NCBI RefSeq assembly: GCF_014652615.1
Contig: NZ_BMZD01000003.1
Span: 310,001 to 374,000 of the forward strand
DNA from: Novosphingobium arvoryzae
Lineage (GTDB): Bacteria; Pseudomonadota; Alphaproteobacteria; Sphingomonadales; Sphingomonadaceae
DNA length: 64,000 nucleotides
Direction of reading: 5' to 3'
A program made the translations under genes and the position numbers. Under the pieces are notes generated by a model, which ran no database searches, had not been told where the DNA came from, and saw only the letters and a program-made list of their open reading frames with translations. This document shows, in pieces, positions 28,436 through 36,851 of the stretch (the first letter of the stretch is position 1; the number at the start of each line of letters is the position of its first letter).

Positions 28436-29452
28436 CTAAACCTTCACGATCCCCAGCCGGATCATGTCGCGCGCGGTGTCGAGGATCGTCTGCTCCTCCG
28501 GCCGGGTGGTCCAGCCCAGTTTCTGGCGGGCATGGCTGGTGTCGGCGTCGCGCTCGTTGCCCAGTTCGCCCAGCACCTGCCGGATCAGCGGATCGAACAA
28601 CGCCGCGATCCGCACCAGCCAGTCGGGCAGGCGGCGGGTGGGCACCTTGCGCGCAGAATCGCCCAGTCCGGCCTTCAGGATCGCCGCAATGTCCTTCATC
28701 CACAGGAACCGGCCAGAGCACAGGAACCGCTCCCCGGCCATGTCCGGCGCGGTCAGGCAGCGCACGTGCATGTCCGCCACATCGCGCACATCGACCACGC
28801 CGAAGCCGAAGTTCGGCAGGCCGGGGATCGAGCCTTCGAGCAGCTTCTTGATCGCTTCCAGCGAGGTCGAGAAATCGGCCGAGTGCAGCGGCCCCAGCAC
28901 CAGCACCGGATTGATGCTGACGAATTCCATCTCGCCGCCTTCCGCCGCGACCCAGTCGCGCGCGGCGCGTTCGGCGATGGTCTTGGACTTGACGTAGGCA
29001 TAGGCATCGGGGCTGTCGACATTGGTCCAGTCCGCCTCGGTAAAGCGGTGCTGCCCGCGCCCGTGGCCATAGGCAACCGCCGCCATCGACGAGGTCAGCA
29101 CCACTCGCCGAATGCCCGCTCCCTTGGCCGCCCGCAGCGCCCGCAGCGCGCCGTCGCGCGCCGGGACAATCAGTTCGTCATGGTTTTTGGGCGCGCTGGC
29201 GGGCAGCGGCGAAGCCATGTGGCACAGGTGCGTGCAGCCCGCCGCCGCCTCGGCCCAGCCCGCATCCGCCATCAGGTCGGCCGCAAAGAACTTGAGCGTT
29301 TCCGGCGTGCCGCCCAGCAAGGGCCGCAACTCCGCCTCGCGCGCCAGATTGCGCACCGTGGTGTGGACGGTCCACCCGGCGGCCAGCAACTGCCGGATCG
29401 TTTCCCCGGCAATATAGCCGCTGCCGCCTGTAACCAGCACTGTTCCAGCCAC
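28436..29452 (-). CDS. NAD-dependent epimerase/dehydratase family reductase
   Basis: The 338-residue short-chain dehydrogenase of the extended type opens with VLVTGGSGYIAGETIRQLL, the nucleotide-binding loop, and has the active-site pair YAYVKSK with a preceding LTSSMAA serine. It most resembles dihydroflavonol 4-reductase/cinnamoyl-CoA reductase-like enzymes that reduce carbonyls with NADPH. The substrate is unknown. The GTG at 29452 follows GGGGAGAATAGC; the frame stays open further upstream but with unlike sequence. It is a single-gene unit. Confidence 0.82.
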   Translation of the reverse strand: MAGTVLVTGGSGYIAGETIRQLLAAGWTVHTTVRNLAREAELRPLLGGTPETLKFFAADLMADAGWAEAAAGCTHLCHMASPLPASAPKNHDELIVPARDGALRALRAAKGAGIRRVVLTSSMAAVAYGHGRGQHRFTEADWTNVDSPDAYAYVKSKTIAERAARDWVAAEGGEMEFVSINPVLVLGPLHSADFSTSLEAIKKLLEGSIPGLPNFGFGVVDVRDVADMHVRCLTAPDMAGERFLCSGRFLWMKDIAAILKAGLGDSARKVPTRRLPDWLVRIAALFDPLIRQVLGELGNERDADTSHARQKLGWTTRPEEQTILDTARDMIRLGIVKV

Positions 29453-29547
29453 GCTATTCTCCCCGTTTGATTTCGAGGGAGAGTAGCGGGTTAGTGGCGG
29501 GATACAACATGGCCTCACTTGCCACTCGTCATTGCGAACGAATGGGT

Positions 29548-30894
29548 TCAGCGCATCAGCACCAGTTCTTCCGCCATCGACGGGTGCAGCGCGATGGTGT
29601 CGTCGAACTGCGCCTTGGTCAGCCCGGCCTTCACCGCAATCGCGGCGGCTTGCAGGATTTCAGGCGCATCGGGGCCGATCATGTGGATGCCGACAACCTT
29701 GTCGGTGCCCGCGTCCACCACCAGCTTGTAGAAGCCCCGCTCCGCCTGGGTCGCGAACATGTTCTGCATCGGCCGGAAGTCCGAGGTGTAGACCCTGACT
29801 TCGCCCAGCTGCGCGCGGGCATCGGCTTCGGTCAGGCCGACCGAGGCAATCGGCGGCTGCGAGAACACCGCGCTGGGGATCGCATCGTAATGGGTGGAGC
29901 GCGGCTTGCCGCCGAACACGGTGTCGGCAAAGGCGTGGCCTTCGCGGATCGCAATCGGCGTCAGCTGCACCCGGTCGGTTACGTCGCCCACGGCATAGAT
30001 ACTGTCGCACGCGGTCTTGCTGAAGGCATCGACGGGGATTTCGCCGCCCTTGCCCAGCGTGATGCCGGCGTTTTCCAGCCCCAGCCCGTCGGTCTTGGGG
30101 CGGCGGCCGGTGGCGACCAGCACGACGTCGGCGGGGATCGGATCACCCTCGCCCGCATGGACCAGCAGCGAACCATCGGCCAGCTTCTGCACTTCGCGGA
30201 TCGGGCGGTTGAACCCGAATTTCACGCCGCGCGCTTCCATGATCGGTTGTAGCCGTGCCGTCAGGTCGTGGTCATAGCCGCGCAGGATCACGTCGCTGCG
30301 GTTGACCACCGTCACATCGCTGCCCAGCGCGTTGAAGATCCCGGCGAATTCCATCGCGATATAGCCCGCGCCCTGGATCACGACCCGGCGCGGCAATTCA
30401 GGCAGGTGGAACACCTCGTTCGAGGTGATGCAATGCTCCGCCCCGACGATCTCCGGCATGACCGGCCATGCACCGACCGCGATCAGGATGAACTTCGCGG
30501 AAATCTCGCGGCCCGATGCCAGCCGCACGGTGTTCGGCCCCGCCACCACGGCGCGTTCGGCAAAATGCTCGACGTTATTGGTATTGAGCGTGGAGGTATA
30601 GGCCCGCTCCAGACGGTCAACGTCGCTCGCCACGAAATCGCGCAAGGTCGCCCAGTCGAACGTCGCGCCCTCGATGGTCCAGCCATACTGCGCCGCATCG
30701 TGCAGCGAATGGGCAAAGTGCGAGCCATAGACCAGCAGCTTCTTGGGCACGCAGCCCCGGATCACGCAGGTGCCGCCGACCCGGAACTCCTCCGCCACGG
30801 CGACCCGTGCGCCATGCGACGCGGCAATCCGGCTGGCGCGCACGCCGCCCGAACCGGCGCCAATCACGAACAGGTCATAGTCGAACTCAGCCAT
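29548..30894 (-). CDS. gor: Glutathione-disulfide reductase
   Basis: The 448-residue flavoprotein has the FAD loop FVIGAGSGGVRASR, the redox-active disulfide GGTCVIRGCVPKK (C43 and C48), an NADPH loop GAGYIAMEFAGIF and the C-terminal catalytic LHPSMAEE. It reduces GSSG with NADPH. Two adjacent ATGs (30897 and 30894) are possible; the second has better spacing to GGGAG. It is separated by 89 bp from pgi on the same strand. Confidence 0.93.
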   Translation of the reverse strand: MAEFDYDLFVIGAGSGGVRASRIAASHGARVAVAEEFRVGGTCVIRGCVPKKLLVYGSHFAHSLHDAAQYGWTIEGATFDWATLRDFVASDVDRLERAYTSTLNTNNVEHFAERAVVAGPNTVRLASGREISAKFILIAVGAWPVMPEIVGAEHCITSNEVFHLPELPRRVVIQGAGYIAMEFAGIFNALGSDVTVVNRSDVILRGYDHDLTARLQPIMEARGVKFGFNRPIREVQKLADGSLLVHAGEGDPIPADVVLVATGRRPKTDGLGLENAGITLGKGGEIPVDAFSKTACDSIYAVGDVTDRVQLTPIAIREGHAFADTVFGGKPRSTHYDAIPSAVFSQPPIASVGLTEADARAQLGEVRVYTSDFRPMQNMFATQAERGFYKLVVDAGTDKVVGIHMIGPDAPEILQAAAIAVKAGLTKAQFDDTIALHPSMAEELVLMR

Positions 30895-30983
30895 CATGTG
30901 CTCCCTGGTGTGGGCGCGATATGGGGCGGCCAAGCCGGATTCGCCAAACGGTTTTGCTGGTCAGTGTGATAGGCGATCTTGCC

Positions 30984-32498
30984 CTACTTGATCCCGGCTT
31001 CGGCCAGCAGCGCCTCGGTGCTGGGATCGAACGTGGTGCTGCCGGCCTCGATCGCCTTGGCGATTTCCTTGCCCAGTTCCACGCCGAACTGGTCGAAGCT
31101 GTTCACTTCCAGCAGCACCCCGTTCGCGAAAGTGCGGTGTTCGTGGAACGCGATCAGCGCGCCCAGCGTGCCGGGGGTCAGGTCGTCGCACAGGATCGTG
31201 GCCGAGGGGCGGTCCCCCGGATAGGCCCGCGCAGGGTCCTTGGCGTCCTTGCCCGCCATCAGCGCCGCGCCTTGGGCAAAGCAGTTGGCCAGCAGGTTGC
31301 GGTGGTGCGCCGGGTCCAGCGCGTCGCCGGGCGCGATGCTGGCAATGAAGTCGACCGGGACCAGGTTGGTGCCCTGGTGCAGCAGCTGGAACACCGCGTG
31401 CTGCGCGTCCGTCCCCACCCCGCCCCAGGTGATCGGCGCGGTCGCCCCGTCAACCGGCGAACCATCGGCCTTCACCGATTTGCCGTTCGATTCCATTTCC
31501 AGCTGTTGCAGGTAATCCGGGAACAGGCCCAGCCGCTCGTCATAGGCAAACACCGCGCGGGTCTGGCAGCCCTTCAGGCGAGTGTAGAACTGGTCGGCAA
31601 AGGCCGCGCGCAGCGGCAGGTTGGCCGCGCCGTCGGTTTCCAGGAAGTGCTGGTCCATCGCCGCCGCACCGTCCAGAAACTCGGCAAATTCATCCCAGCC
31701 CAGCGCAAGCGCGACCGGAAAGCCGATCGACGACCACAGCGAATAGCGCCCGCCGACGCTTTCCGGGAACGGCAGGACGCGGGTTTCATCGACGCCCCAT
31801 TCGACCGCCTTGTCGGGATAGGCGGTCAGCGCCACGACGCGCCCATAGGGATCGTCGACCCCATTCTCGCCCAGCCAGGCCAGCGCGCTGGCGGCGTTGG
31901 TCATCGTCTCGATCGTGGTGAAAGTCTTGGAAGCAACCGCGATCAGCGTGGTGGCCGGATCGCACCGGGCAAACGCGGCTTCCAGCGCGCAGCCATCGAT
32001 GTTGGAAACGACATGGACGTCCACCACCGCCCCGTCACGGGCCAGCGCGTCAATCGCCAGTGCTGGGCCGAGCGCGCTGCCGCCGATGCCGATGTGGATG
32101 AGGTGCTTCACTTCGCCCAGCGCGCCGCCGTGGATCGCCTGGACCAGGCTACGCATCCGGGCGTGGAGCGCCCCCGCTTCCTCGACGCTGGTGTCGCGGC
32201 CCACGCCGCGCAGCGCGGTGTGTTCGACCGCGCGACCCTCGGTCACGTTGATGGCCTCGCCCGCGAACATCGCGCCGCGCTTCGCCTTGAAGCGCACCAC
32301 CTCGGCCAGTTCCTCGAACGCGGCCAGATGCGCGCTATCAAGGTGCGTCTTGGACCAGTCGAACCGGATCGCACCGCCCGGCAGGTCCAGCCGTGCGGAG
32401 AGCAGGTCCAGCCGCGCCGGATCCGCGAACAGCGTCTGCAGGGTCGGCTTTGCCAGGGATTCCAGCTTTGCCCATGCTGCCTTGACCGCTTCGCTCAT
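30984..32498 (-). CDS. pgi: Glucose-6-phosphate isomerase
   Basis: The 504-residue enzyme carries the phosphosugar signatures HIGIGGSALGPALA and GGRYSLWSSIGFP, plus a C-terminal catalytic histidine/lysine region (FDQFGVELGKEI). It interconverts glucose 6-phosphate and fructose 6-phosphate. The ATG at 32498 gives the family N-terminus MSEAVKAAW; the frame stays open for a further 780 bp but this is antisense to lepB and unlike any Pgi. lepB is divergent. Confidence 0.95.
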   Translation of the reverse strand: MSEAVKAAWAKLESLAKPTLQTLFADPARLDLLSARLDLPGGAIRFDWSKTHLDSAHLAAFEELAEVVRFKAKRGAMFAGEAINVTEGRAVEHTALRGVGRDTSVEEAGALHARMRSLVQAIHGGALGEVKHLIHIGIGGSALGPALAIDALARDGAVVDVHVVSNIDGCALEAAFARCDPATTLIAVASKTFTTIETMTNAASALAWLGENGVDDPYGRVVALTAYPDKAVEWGVDETRVLPFPESVGGRYSLWSSIGFPVALALGWDEFAEFLDGAAAMDQHFLETDGAANLPLRAAFADQFYTRLKGCQTRAVFAYDERLGLFPDYLQQLEMESNGKSVKADGSPVDGATAPITWGGVGTDAQHAVFQLLHQGTNLVPVDFIASIAPGDALDPAHHRNLLANCFAQGAALMAGKDAKDPARAYPGDRPSATILCDDLTPGTLGALIAFHEHRTFANGVLLEVNSFDQFGVELGKEIAKAIEAGSTTFDPSTEALLAEAGIK

Positions 32499-32651
32499 CT
32501 CATTCGCTCCTGTTGCACCTGCGAAGGCGCTATGCCCGCACAGCCGCCGCGCGCCAAGGCCAGAAATCGTATGCGGAACCGGACATTGCACCGAAGCTGA
32601 CTTATTCCTATAACACACCCTTAAGACTTGACTGGCGAGACGCGGCCCAAC

Positions 32652-33485
32652 ATGGACACTGTGATGCAAGACACCTCCCCCGCCCCCGCTGCCCAGAAGC
32701 CGGAAAAGAAGGAAGACAGCTTTCCCGTCTTCCTGCTGAAGCTGGTCGTGCTTGTCGCGATCTTCCGCAGCTTCATCTTCTCGCCGTTCAACATCCCCAG
32801 CGAATCCATGCTGCCGCGGCTGCAGAACGGGGATTACCTGCTCGCGGCGAAGTGGCCCTATGGCTATTCGCGCCATTCGCTGCCGTTCAGCGTGGGGCTG
32901 CTGCCGGAAACGCGGGTCATGGCCTCCACGCCAGAGCGCGGGGACGTGGTGATCTTCAAGCAGCCGCCGTTGAATGACATCGACTACATCAAGCGCGTGA
33001 TCGGCCTGCCGGGCGATACCGTGGAAATGAAGGCGGGCGTGCTCTACCTCAACGGCCAGCCGGTGCCCAAGGAACGGATCGAGGACTTCGAGATTGCGGT
33101 CAGCCCGAACACGCGCTGCTATTCGGTGCAGTTCGCGGCCAAGCTGGCCGATGGCAGCGACGTCTGCCGCTATCCGCAATACAAGGAAACCCTGCCCGGC
33201 GGTCGCAGCTACAACGTGCTGGACCTGGGCCCGCGCGCGCAGGACGATACGCCGCCGGTCGTGGTGCCGGAAGGCCACCTGTTCCTGATGGGCGACAACC
33301 GCGACAATTCCGAAGACAGCCGCTTCCCGGCCGAACCGCGCCGCGGCATCGGGCTGGTCCCGCAGGACAACCTGGTGGGCCGCGCCGCGATCATGATGTG
33401 GTCGACCGATGGCGGCGCGGAATGGATCAAGCCGTGGACCTGGTTCTCCGCCGCGCGCTGGAACCGGATCGGCGGCGGGTTCTGA
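32652..33485 (+). CDS. lepB: Signal peptidase I
   Basis: The 277-residue membrane protease has a single helix at about residues 26-45 and the serine-lysine dyad S52 (NIPSESMLP) and K114 (DYIKRVIGLPGD), plus the conserved box GDNRDNSEDSR. It removes Sec signal peptides. The ATG at 32652 was chosen; an in-frame TTG at 32628 and an ATG at 32664 are alternatives. It is followed 7 bp later by rnc, the usual lepB-rnc-era order. Confidence 0.95.
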   Translation: MDTVMQDTSPAPAAQKPEKKEDSFPVFLLKLVVLVAIFRSFIFSPFNIPSESMLPRLQNGDYLLAAKWPYGYSRHSLPFSVGLLPETRVMASTPERGDVVIFKQPPLNDIDYIKRVIGLPGDTVEMKAGVLYLNGQPVPKERIEDFEIAVSPNTRCYSVQFAAKLADGSDVCRYPQYKETLPGGRSYNVLDLGPRAQDDTPPVVVPEGHLFLMGDNRDNSEDSRFPAEPRRGIGLVPQDNLVGRAAIMMWSTDGGAEWIKPWTWFSAARWNRIGGGF

Positions 33486-33492
33486 GGCCGCT

Positions 33493-34161
33493 GTGCTGCA
33501 CGCTGATACCCACGCCTTCCTGTGCCGGATCGCCGGGCGACCGCCCGTGGATGAGGCGCTGTGGCTGGAGGCGCTGACTCACGGCAGCACCGGCGCGGCG
33601 CGTGATTACCAGCGGCTGGAATTCCTGGGCGACCGGGTGCTCGGCATGGTCATCGCCGAATGGCTCTATGCGCTGGAAGGCGGCGCGGAAGGCCGCCTGT
33701 CGCAGCGGCTCAACGCGCTGGTCAGCCGCAGCACCTGCGCCAAGGTGGCGCGCGCGATCGACCTGGGGCCGCACATGCTGCTGGGCAAGCAGGCCCGCGA
33801 CGACGGCGGGCAGGACAGCGACAATATCCTGGGCGACGTGATGGAAGCCCTGATCGGCGCCAGCTTCGTCACGCACGGCTTCGACGCCACGCGCGCGATG
33901 GTTCGCGAGCTGTGGGGCGATCTGGTCGCGGGCAAGACCGGCCAGAAAAAGCATCCCAAGTCCGCCCTGCAGGAATGGGCCGCCGGCAATCGCCGCAAGA
34001 TGCCCGAATACCGCCTGATCGACCGCTCCGGCCCGGATCACGCGGCCAAGTTCACCGTCGCGGTGGGCGTCAAGGGCGTGGGCGAGGTCGAGGCGACCGG
34101 CTCCAGCAAGCAGGAAGCCGAAACCCTCGCCGCCGCCGCGTTCATGGAGCGGTTCGGGTAA
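33493..34161 (+). CDS. rnc: Ribonuclease III
   Basis: The 222-residue RNase III has the signature RLEFLGDRVLGM with E43 and D47, the second acidic pair D115 and E119 in DNILGDVMEALIG, and a C-terminal double-stranded RNA-binding domain (about residues 150-220). It processes rRNA precursors and other structured RNAs. The GTG start at 33493 follows GAGG by 5 bases. Unlike the usual arrangement, era does not follow directly; 227 bp with a dispersed inverted repeat lie between. Confidence 0.94.
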   Translation: MLHADTHAFLCRIAGRPPVDEALWLEALTHGSTGAARDYQRLEFLGDRVLGMVIAEWLYALEGGAEGRLSQRLNALVSRSTCAKVARAIDLGPHMLLGKQARDDGGQDSDNILGDVMEALIGASFVTHGFDATRAMVRELWGDLVAGKTGQKKHPKSALQEWAAGNRRKMPEYRLIDRSGPDHAAKFTVAVGVKGVGEVEATGSSKQEAETLAAAAFMERFG

Positions 34162-34182
34162 ATCACCACCAACCCAACTTCC

Positions 34183-34275
34183 CCGTCACCCCGGACTTGA
34201 TCCGGGGTCCAGCTTCTTTCAAAGCGCCGCGCTGTGCCGACCAAGCGGGACCCCGGATCAAGTCCGGGGTGACGG
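34183..34275. repeat. Dispersed inverted repeat, copy 2
   Basis: A perfect 28-bp inverted repeat (34183-34210 and 34248-34275) with a 37-base spacer. Its arms contain the complete 25-bp arm of the copy at 28325, and both spacers share CAGCTTCTT near the left arm and a similar right part (GCCGACCA against GCCAACCA). It is inserted between rnc and era. Confidence 0.85.
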
Positions 34276-34388
34276 AAAGGGTGCTACCCTCGTTTGACTC
34301 GCGCTCCGCCGCCAGAACCCGTAAAGCAACCTCACAATATCCGCCGCCGCGCTGATCGCGCGGGCGCATCACAACTGGAATACAAGCA

Positions 34389-35300
34389 ATGACCCAACAC
34401 TGCGGCCTCGTCGCCGTCCTCGGCGCCCCCAACGCGGGCAAGTCCACGCTGGTCAACGCGCTGGTCGGCCAGAAAGTCGCCATCGTCAGCGCCAAGGCGC
34501 AGACCACCCGCGCCCGGCTGATGGGGATTGCGCTGGAAGATGAAACGCAGATCATCCTCGCCGACACCCCCGGCCTGTTCGAACCGAAGCGGCGGCTGGA
34601 CCGCGCGATGGTCAACGCCGCATGGGAAGGCGCGCAGGAGGCCGACGCGATCCTGCTGGTGGTCGATGGCCGCAAGAAGAAGCTGACCTATCTGGAACCG
34701 ATCCTGGAAAGCCTGAAAGGCCGCCCGGAGCGCAAGATCCTGGTGCTCAACAAGGTCGACGAAACCCCCAAGGAACCGCTGCTGATCACCGCGCAGGCAC
34801 TGGCCGCGCCCGATGAGGACGGCAACGCCGCGTTCGACGAGGTGTTCTTCATCTCCGCGCTGACCGGCGATGGCGTGCCGGAACTGAAGACCCGGCTGGC
34901 GCAGCTGATGCCCGAAGGCGCCTGGCACTACCCCGAGGACCAGGTTTCCGACGCCTCCGAACGCCTGCTGGCCTGCGAAATCACGCGCGAGCAGCTCTAT
35001 CGCCAGCTGCATGACGAGCTGCCCTATGACAGCGCCGTGCGCCCGGAAAGCTACACCCATCGCAAGGATGGTTCGGTCGAGATCCACCAGCAGATCGTGA
35101 TTGCCCGCGACAGCCAGAAAGGCATCGTGCTGGGCAAGGGCGGCTCCAAGCTGAAGTCCATCGGCGAGGCCGCGCGCAAGGAACTGACCGAGTTGCTGGG
35201 CGTGAAGGTGCACCTGTTCCTGCACGTGAAGGTCGAGGAGAACTGGGCCGACAGCAACAAGGAAATCTACGAGGAAATCGGGCTGGAATGGGTGCGCTAA
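34389..35300 (+). CDS. era: GTPase Era
   Basis: The 303-residue GTPase has the P-loop GAPNAGKST (residues 12-20), DTPGLF, the specificity box NKVD and a C-terminal KH domain (GKGGSKLKSIGEAARKEL). Era binds the 3' end of 16S rRNA and takes part in 30S maturation. It has 113 bp of its own upstream sequence after the repeat, so it may have a separate promoter. Confidence 0.96.
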   Translation: MTQHCGLVAVLGAPNAGKSTLVNALVGQKVAIVSAKAQTTRARLMGIALEDETQIILADTPGLFEPKRRLDRAMVNAAWEGAQEADAILLVVDGRKKKLTYLEPILESLKGRPERKILVLNKVDETPKEPLLITAQALAAPDEDGNAAFDEVFFISALTGDGVPELKTRLAQLMPEGAWHYPEDQVSDASERLLACEITREQLYRQLHDELPYDSAVRPESYTHRKDGSVEIHQQIVIARDSQKGIVLGKGGSKLKSIGEAARKELTELLGVKVHLFLHVKVEENWADSNKEIYEEIGLEWVR

Positions 35301-35419
35301 AGGCCGCTCCGTTTCAAATCGGGAAAACTCGCCCGACATGGACTGAAGCCCGGTTGTCTTTCCGGTAAAAGTATTATTAACCGCTCGCCTTACTTTCTTG
35401 AACAGGGCGGGAACGGGCG

Positions 35420-36343
35420 TTGATTGAGAGTGGTTCGCTGACACCGGGCATCGATCCCGCCCGGTTCGGCCTCCCTGAACATACCGCCGTGCGCTATGAA
35501 CGGCCCGCTCCCGCCCTGGAGCGGATGATCGCCGATTACCACATGTTCGATTCCGAGGAATTCGCGGTCAATCGGGCGATCGAATGGATGCTGCCGAATG
35601 CCCCGTCGGTCCGGGTCATCCTGGCCGAACGGCCGATCCGCCTGCGGCTGGCCGGGCGCTATTACGATCCCCTGCCCACCGCCTGCTTCTTCGGCCCGAC
35701 ATCGCAAGCCATGGAGATCGAGGTCAGCGGCGGGTTGACCATCGGCGCCACCCTCACCCCGATCGGCATGGCCCGCCTGCTGCAGACCAGCGCGGCGGAA
35801 CTGCGCGACAACATCTTTCCGCTGGAACACCTGATGCCGCGCGACGCGGTCGCGGGACTGGTGGAGAGCCTGCGCGATCATGACCGGGGCCGACGGGTCA
35901 AGGCGATCCTCGACGCCTTCTTCCTGCCCCGGATGGAGCGCTCGCACCGCGACGAGCCGGACCTGGCCCGGATCATGGCCGCCTTGCAGGATGACAGCGT
36001 CACCAGCCTCACCGACATTGCCCGGCAGATCGGCATCCCCGGACATCGCCTGCTGCGGCTGTGCCAGCGGCACTTCGGCTTTCCGCCCAAGACCCTGCTG
36101 ATGCGCGCGCGGCTGCTGCGCTCGATCCTCGCGCTCAAGCTGAGCGGCGGCAGCCAGACCGGCTACAGCGCGATCGACCCGGCCTATTTCGACGATTCCC
36201 ACTTCGTGCGCGATGCCCGCCGGTTCCTGGGCATGACCCCGCGCCAGTTCCTGCAACTGGAAACCCCCTACCTCAACGCCTCCATGCGCGCCCGCGCGAT
36301 GGTCTTCGGCGTCAACGTCGCGGCCCTGCAACCGGCGGCATAG
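35420..36343 (+). CDS. AraC-family transcriptional regulator
   Basis: The 307-residue protein has a C-terminal AraC DNA-binding domain from about residue 190 to 285, with SLTDIARQIGIPGHRLLRL as first helix-turn-helix and YFDDSHFVRDARRFLGMTP as the second, conserved one. The N-terminal half may be a ligand-binding or regulatory region without a clear match. A TTG at 35420 is the assumed start because no ATG occurs before residue 36. It stands alone after era; the target genes are unknown. Confidence 0.8.
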   Translation: MIESGSLTPGIDPARFGLPEHTAVRYERPAPALERMIADYHMFDSEEFAVNRAIEWMLPNAPSVRVILAERPIRLRLAGRYYDPLPTACFFGPTSQAMEIEVSGGLTIGATLTPIGMARLLQTSAAELRDNIFPLEHLMPRDAVAGLVESLRDHDRGRRVKAILDAFFLPRMERSHRDEPDLARIMAALQDDSVTSLTDIARQIGIPGHRLLRLCQRHFGFPPKTLLMRARLLRSILALKLSGGSQTGYSAIDPAYFDDSHFVRDARRFLGMTPRQFLQLETPYLNASMRARAMVFGVNVAALQPAA

Positions 36344-36366
36344 CAGGCCGTCAGGGTAACAGGGCG

Positions 36367-36546
36367 TCAGCGCAGCTTGGCGATGCCGATGCCGTCCTGC
36401 TTGGCCCGGTCCTTGGTCGATTCCTCGCTGCGGTTCAGCGCCTTGGCGATTTCCTTCAGGCCCTTGCCCTTGGCAGCCAGCGTGCGCAGCTTGGCCACTT
36501 CATCGGCTTTCCAGGGCTGGCGGTGACGGGTGAAATTTTCGGCCAT
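36367..36546 (-). CDS. Small SANT/Myb-like HTH protein (59 aa)
   Basis: The 59-residue basic protein contains PWKADEVAKLRTLAAKGKGL then KEIAKALNRSEESTKDRAKQ, a pattern of Trp followed by three helices as in SANT/Myb-like or short homeodomain-like DNA-binding folds. The function is unknown. It ends 23 bp from the convergent AraC gene. Its upstream region is filled by the hairpin element at 36570-36712, so its promoter must be inside or beyond that element. The frame stays open into the element but with low-complexity sequence. Confidence 0.6.
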   Translation of the reverse strand: MAENFTRHRQPWKADEVAKLRTLAAKGKGLKEIAKALNRSEESTKDRAKQDGIGIAKLR

Positions 36547-36569
36547 TCCGGCGCGATAGCGCAGAAGTA

Positions 36570-36712
36570 CCCCTCCGTCACGCCCTGCGGGCGCGCCACC
36601 TCCCCATTTGTGCCTGCGGCAAAAACGGGGAGGAGCATAGCCTGCCAACTCCTCCCCGTTTTGCGAAGCCAAATGGGGAGGTGGCAGTCGCTCCAAGCGA
36701 CTGACGGAGGGG
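36570..36712. repeat. 143-bp nested inverted-repeat element
   Basis: The outer arms CCCCTCCGTCA and TGACGGAGGGG enclose further paired segments: CCACCTCCCCATTTG with CAAATGGGGAGGTGG, and AACGGGGAGGAG with CTCCTCCCCGTT. Small side hairpins (for example CAGTCGCT/AGCGACTG) sit between them. The architecture of long paired arms broken by small hairpins is like the element at 26791-26904, though the sequence differs. It may be a non-autonomous dispersed element. Confidence 0.8.
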
Positions 36713-36851
36713 CAATTTTCCTACATCGCCCCCGCCTGTTATGTTCGCTGCGGCTCTTTCAAACCGTCAATCCGCAGACCTCGACGCGAGGGTTCCGAAA
36801 AGGTTCCCCCGCGCCTGACTTTCATCAACTAAACCCCAAAATAGCCGCGAA

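Noticed and set aside
32499..33278. Upstream extension of the pgi frame by about 260 residues
   Set aside because: It runs antisense through lepB and has no similarity to phosphoglucose isomerase. The ATG at 32498 gives the usual family length.
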